A stretch of 64,000 nt of DNA, taken from assembly GCF_029542085.1 (NCBI RefSeq), contig NZ_CP107036.1:868001-932000 (forward strand), read 5' to 3'. The DNA is from Sphingobacterium sp. ML3W (GTDB lineage Bacteria; Bacteroidota; Bacteroidia; Sphingobacteriales; Sphingobacteriaceae). Below are positions 60,873 to 64,000 of the stretch, piece after piece. A program made the position numbers and the translations under genes. Each line of letters begins with the position of its first letter. Within the stretch, counting starts at the first letter, position 1. A model generated the notes under the pieces. It did no database searches. It was given only the letters and a program-made list of their open reading frames with translations, and had not been told where the DNA came from.

Positions 60873-62420
60873 CTAAAACGTCAATAAACCCAATGTTAAA
60901 CTGGCGGTATAGCGCGACTGCCCTTTTTCAATGGTCCCCAAAGGGCTGGAAAGGGCCGTCTCCACACTGCCGGATCCCTTGAGATAGAGCTGATTGTTGT
61001 TCTTTCCGAGGTTGGCAAGCCGGTATTGGATACTTAAGGCATTGGTCACCCGGTCTTGTACCAGATACTGGTAGATGGGCAGCGCAATGCTGTTGGCGAC
61101 AAAATTGCTCGAATAGCTTTTATCGGTATAGTTCCACTCATTTTTTACCGCGAAATTGTAGTTGGAGGCCAGGTCAATGACCCAGCGTGATACGGCTTTG
61201 TTAAAACGGAGGCCAATATCCATGCGATCGATAATTTCCTTGCTCTGCGGTAGGGCATAGCGGTTGTCCCAACCTGAATAACTCAGTGAAGCCTTGGCAA
61301 ACCAGTCGGAACGGTAGGAGCTTGTTTCTTTGGCCAAAAGATAGGCCAAGGAGGCCTGACTGCGGACCGCTGTATTCAGTGTGCCTTCAAAGATGGTCTC
61401 GTAGCTGCGATCTTCGCTACGTTGCAACTGCTGGTATTCGGTATTGGAAATGTCCCGGTACAACAGGTTCAGATCGAAATGATGATTGTAGACCCCACGT
61501 TTGAGGTCTAGGGCTGAGGACAGGCTGTACTGATCGGAACGATGCCTACCTGCTTGCATGGGGTAGGTAACTCCATCGCTGACCTTTTCGTCGTGGCGCA
61601 GGTAGCCTCCCGACAGCAACCAGCGCAGTGAACCGGCTTCATAGCGGTAACTCAGTTCTGTGCCATAGGCGTTTGTGATATACGTGCGGTACGCGTCACT
61701 GGTCATCAGGACTGGTGCGGCGCTCATATATTCCCCGAGACCCAATCGCTTGTACAGGTTGTACTGCTGATTTTCATTTGCGCGCGTTATTTTCAGATCA
61801 TTTTTGTCGTGCTGATAAATCGCCGCCAGGCCGAGCTGATGGCGCGGGCTGATTTTGTAGGTAATATTTGGCGCCAGCCGGATTTTATTTTCCGTATCCA
61901 GGGAGCGCGGGTCCATTTGCCTTGCGCCGATAGCGACCTGATAGCCGAGGTCAAAACCGGCCCGCATTTTACCGCTGGCAAAACTTGGGCTCGCGATTTT
62001 CAGGCCCATATTGTAAAACTGCTTGTTCCAGTCGCCCTTCAGCGAATCGACGATCTGGTAGGGATTGTCCGTAAAGGGATTGATCAGGCTGCTGTAGGCA
62101 AGTTGCTTCTCTTTCAGGGTTTTAAAATCAAAGCTTCCGTAAAGGGTCCAGTCTCCGGCCCGCTGGAATTTTTCAGCGGAGAACTGCAGGCCCTGTTTTG
62201 ATTTGCCAGTAAAGGGATGCCTAAAATCTCCGCCTTCGTAGAAGTAGCCTAATTCCGTGTTGCCCACAGCCGGTAGATTGAGCTCCGCCAGAAAGGCGCT
62301 GGTATGGAGTTTCAGCAGGCGCTCTTTTTCTTTGGCGTAGCTGAGGGTTGTATTTTCCTGGGCATGCAGCTGCACGAAGCTGGCCGCAAATGCCAGGGAA
62401 AAAATATATTTTATATTCAT
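60873..62420 (-). CDS. DUF6850 family outer-membrane beta-barrel protein
   Basis: A 515-residue protein with a signal peptide ending LHAQ (about residue 20) and an alternating-strand pattern over nearly its whole length. It ends LTLGLLTF with the terminal Phe of outer-membrane proteins. Features such as AFLAELNLPAVGNTELGYFYEGGDFRHPFTG and ISPRHQLGLAAIYQHDKNDLK match the DUF6850 barrel family of Bacteroidota. Function is unknown. It is the last gene of a leftward operon with a DUF4876 lipoprotein and a TonB-dependent receptor, an association seen in other members. A transport or surface-assembly role is suggested. Confidence 0.85.
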   Translation of the reverse strand: MNIKYIFSLAFAASFVQLHAQENTTLSYAKEKERLLKLHTSAFLAELNLPAVGNTELGYFYEGGDFRHPFTGKSKQGLQFSAEKFQRAGDWTLYGSFDFKTLKEKQLAYSSLINPFTDNPYQIVDSLKGDWNKQFYNMGLKIASPSFASGKMRAGFDLGYQVAIGARQMDPRSLDTENKIRLAPNITYKISPRHQLGLAAIYQHDKNDLKITRANENQQYNLYKRLGLGEYMSAAPVLMTSDAYRTYITNAYGTELSYRYEAGSLRWLLSGGYLRHDEKVSDGVTYPMQAGRHRSDQYSLSSALDLKRGVYNHHFDLNLLYRDISNTEYQQLQRSEDRSYETIFEGTLNTAVRSQASLAYLLAKETSSYRSDWFAKASLSYSGWDNRYALPQSKEIIDRMDIGLRFNKAVSRWVIDLASNYNFAVKNEWNYTDKSYSSNFVANSIALPIYQYLVQDRVTNALSIQYRLANLGKNNNQLYLKGSGSVETALSSPLGTIEKGQSRYTASLTLGLLTF

Positions 62421-62431
62421 GATGCTCCTGC

Positions 62432-63643
62432 TTATTTGGAATAACTTTTAGGACTGGGGGTATCGTTGATGCTAAAGTCGGCGGATGAATTGTTGGTATC
62501 CATCAGCACTTTAACGCCATTGATCTCTTCCCTTACTTTTCGGACCACCGATTTTCCTGTGCCGGCACCACCGCCCACAAAGGCTACTCCGGCGTCAATA
62601 TTGCCCGGCAGGCGTTTCTTGTCCAGTGTGATGGTACTGTTGGCGACACAGTCTATGCCGTCGATCACCTTGTCAACCGGTACTTTTACATAGCGTGTGG
62701 AAGCTGTCGCTCCGGGCTCGGTAACGGTTTCATAGCCGGTATAATCATCGGGTGAAAGGATGACGAGTCCGGACCCATTGACGCCGGGCAGCCAGTCGAA
62801 TAGGGTTAGCGAAGAGCTGTGGATCAGTGTCACATTGGGTACATCGGGCGAGTCGGTGTCGTTGGTATTTCCCGGTGGATTGAAATAGGTTTCGAAATCT
62901 GCTATTCCTGCGCCCAGGTCCGTTGGTGCATTCGGATTGCCATTGGGATCTGTTTTGTGATTGATGCCGTCGACAGCGATAACTAGGGATTTGCCCGGTG
63001 GCACGGGATGGTGCACACCGGCGCTACCCGGAATGGTCCAAAGGGAGGCCAGGTATATGTTTTGTTGATCCTCGATGAATTTCGTGGCAACGGATGATCC
63101 TGCTTTCGTGGCTCCGAAAGAGAGGCCGCCGGCATAGAGGGTGTCGGTCGAGTTGTTGTAGATCTCGACAAAACCGTCATACAGATAGGAGGCATTGTTG
63201 GGTGTCCTGCTGCCGGTATAGTAAAACTCTTTGATCACAAATCCACCGACGGCACCGCCGCTCAGCTGGATTTGTGTTTTTCCGGACTCCTGGATACGTA
63301 GGGAGGCAACGGTGGCATTCAGAAAGGCCTTGCCTTCACGTCCGATAATGGTCAGGCTCTCGGTTTCGGTGATCTCCCGGCTGGCCGTGACAGTATAGAT
63401 GCCGGGTAGGATATCATGTAGGTCAACCTCGCCCTTGCCATTGCTGGTAAATTGAGTGGTTTGTCCTGTAAATGTATTCTTAAGTGTCACCGCTGCCCCC
63501 TGGGCAAAGAGCTCCTTATAGGTGCCCGGATAACGCAGGGTGAGGGTATAGGAAAGTGTATTTACCGGCGCGAAATCTTTGCGGCAGCCGCTCAATAGAG
63601 CCAGTAACGCGATCAGGTAGATATAACAGCTAATTTTCTTCAT
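62432..63643 (-). CDS. DUF4876 lipoprotein
   Basis: A 403-residue lipoprotein from the ATG at 63643, with signal peptide ending LSGC (Cys20) followed by RKDFAPVN. A longer frame to 63676 is unlikely. An N-terminal Ig-like/CarboxypepD-like module (YTLTLRYPGTYKELFAQGA, GEVDLHDILPGIYTVTASRE) is followed by a domain with FVIKEFYYTGSR, YDGFVEIYNNS and PGKSLVIAVDGINH, the DUF4876 pattern. It lies between the TonB-dependent receptor and DUF6850 genes, 11 bases before the latter. A ligand-capture role for the receptor is likely but unproven. Confidence 0.85.
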   Translation of the reverse strand: MKKISCYIYLIALLALLSGCRKDFAPVNTLSYTLTLRYPGTYKELFAQGAAVTLKNTFTGQTTQFTSNGKGEVDLHDILPGIYTVTASREITETESLTIIGREGKAFLNATVASLRIQESGKTQIQLSGGAVGGFVIKEFYYTGSRTPNNASYLYDGFVEIYNNSTDTLYAGGLSFGATKAGSSVATKFIEDQQNIYLASLWTIPGSAGVHHPVPPGKSLVIAVDGINHKTDPNGNPNAPTDLGAGIADFETYFNPPGNTNDTDSPDVPNVTLIHSSSLTLFDWLPGVNGSGLVILSPDDYTGYETVTEPGATASTRYVKVPVDKVIDGIDCVANSTITLDKKRLPGNIDAGVAFVGGGAGTGKSVVRKVREEINGVKVLMDTNNSSADFSINDTPSPKSYSK

Positions 63644-63647
63644 TTTA

Positions 63648-64000
63648 TTAGAATTTAATAGACAGTTCGGTCCCAAAAAAGATATCTATATTCCGTTTTG
63701 TGAACTGCTCGGGGTAGCGTGTACTCTTTACCAATGGTCTATTGTTGATGAAATTATTGGTGTAGAACGAGAAGCCCATATTCCTGGCGAATTCCTTTGT
63801 AAGTTTCATATTGAACAACCAGAGGGGTTTCCAGCTTTCAGTCCGGAAGGTGCCCTCATTCAGGCTCAGGTAGATATCCCGGTCTACGGCGGTAATCTGC
63901 TGGCGTTCGGCTTCTGAAAAATAGGTAATGGCCATCGGCTGGTCCGCACCCAAGGGGATGTAACCTATGGGCAGGCTCGAAAAGTCTACATTGCGTTCTT
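63648..64000 (-). CDS. TonB-dependent receptor, C-terminal part (cut by window edge)
   Basis: The reading frame is open to the edge at 64000, so only about the last 116 residues are seen. They show barrel strands (LWLFNMKLTKEFARNMGFSF, YTNNFINNRPLV) and end in ELSIKF with the terminal Phe of outer-membrane barrels. It lies four bases upstream of the DUF4876 gene in the same direction. In such loci a TonB-dependent receptor precedes DUF4876 and DUF6850. Ligand unknown. Confidence 0.75.
   Translation of the reverse strand, partial: ERNVDFSSLPIGYIPLGADQPMAITYFSEAERQQITAVDRDIYLSLNEGTFRTESWKPLWLFNMKLTKEFARNMGFSFYTNNFINNRPLVKSTRYPEQFTKRNIDIFFGTELSIKF

Overview
The window looks like chromosomal DNA of a Sphingobacteriaceae bacterium (Bacteroidota), most likely Sphingobacterium or a close relative. 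Four SusC/SusD pairs, an ECF sigma/FecR pair, several TlpA-type thioredoxin proteins, Bacteroidota families (DUF6266, DUF5675, DUF4876, DUF6850) and promoter-like TTG-N19/20-TAnnTTTG elements support this. No rRNA, tRNA, integrase, transposase or CRISPR array was recognised.

Bases 1-15,300 are AT-rich accessory DNA that reads as a defence-type island. In order it holds: (i) a two-helix, SLATT-like membrane protein overlapping two tandem ~40-residue proteins that share a C-terminal SRNPPPPP tail; (ii) a HEPN-like protein; (iii) a two-gene operon of an AbiTii-like protein and a KAP-type P-loop NTPase; (iv) a 616-residue protein with a DUF4365-like nuclease motif; (v) a DGQHR (DndB-like) gene followed by a HEPN-like gene; (vi) a five-gene operon XRE regulator, SRA-HNH endonuclease, NUDIX, HNH protein, HIT. 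Long gene-poor gaps with coding remnants separate these modules.

Bases 15,300-33,300 are a mixed metabolic and surface region. A SusC-SusD-TlpA operon is followed by a small Cys-containing peptide gene, a frameshifted remnant, an AraC regulator, and a membrane LytTR-like/HTH pair. Next comes a remarkable 216-bp array of 11-bp units arranged as two inverted halves. A phage-like cassette (DUF6266, DUF5675, two tiny membrane proteins), a secreted GH2 enzyme and an iron-dependent alcohol dehydrogenase with its AraC regulator complete the region.

Bases 33,400-60,500 carry three nutrient-uptake loci. The first is ECF sigma, FecR, STN-containing SusC, SusD and TlpA. The second is SusC, SusD, a TlpA-M14 carboxypeptidase fusion and an S9 peptidase, which together look like a peptide-utilisation locus. 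The third is SusC, SusD and a GH105 unsaturated-uronide hydrolase. An alpha/beta hydrolase with a divergent HxlR regulator and a DinB-like gene lie between the second and third. The window ends in a leftward operon of a TonB-dependent receptor (cut by the window edge), DUF4876 lipoprotein and DUF6850 outer-membrane barrel.

All functions are inferred from reading sequence and motifs by eye; no database search was run. The strongest candidates for undescribed biology are the SLATT-like/polyproline trio, the SRA-HNH/NUDIX/HNH/HIT operon and the 11-bp inverted array.
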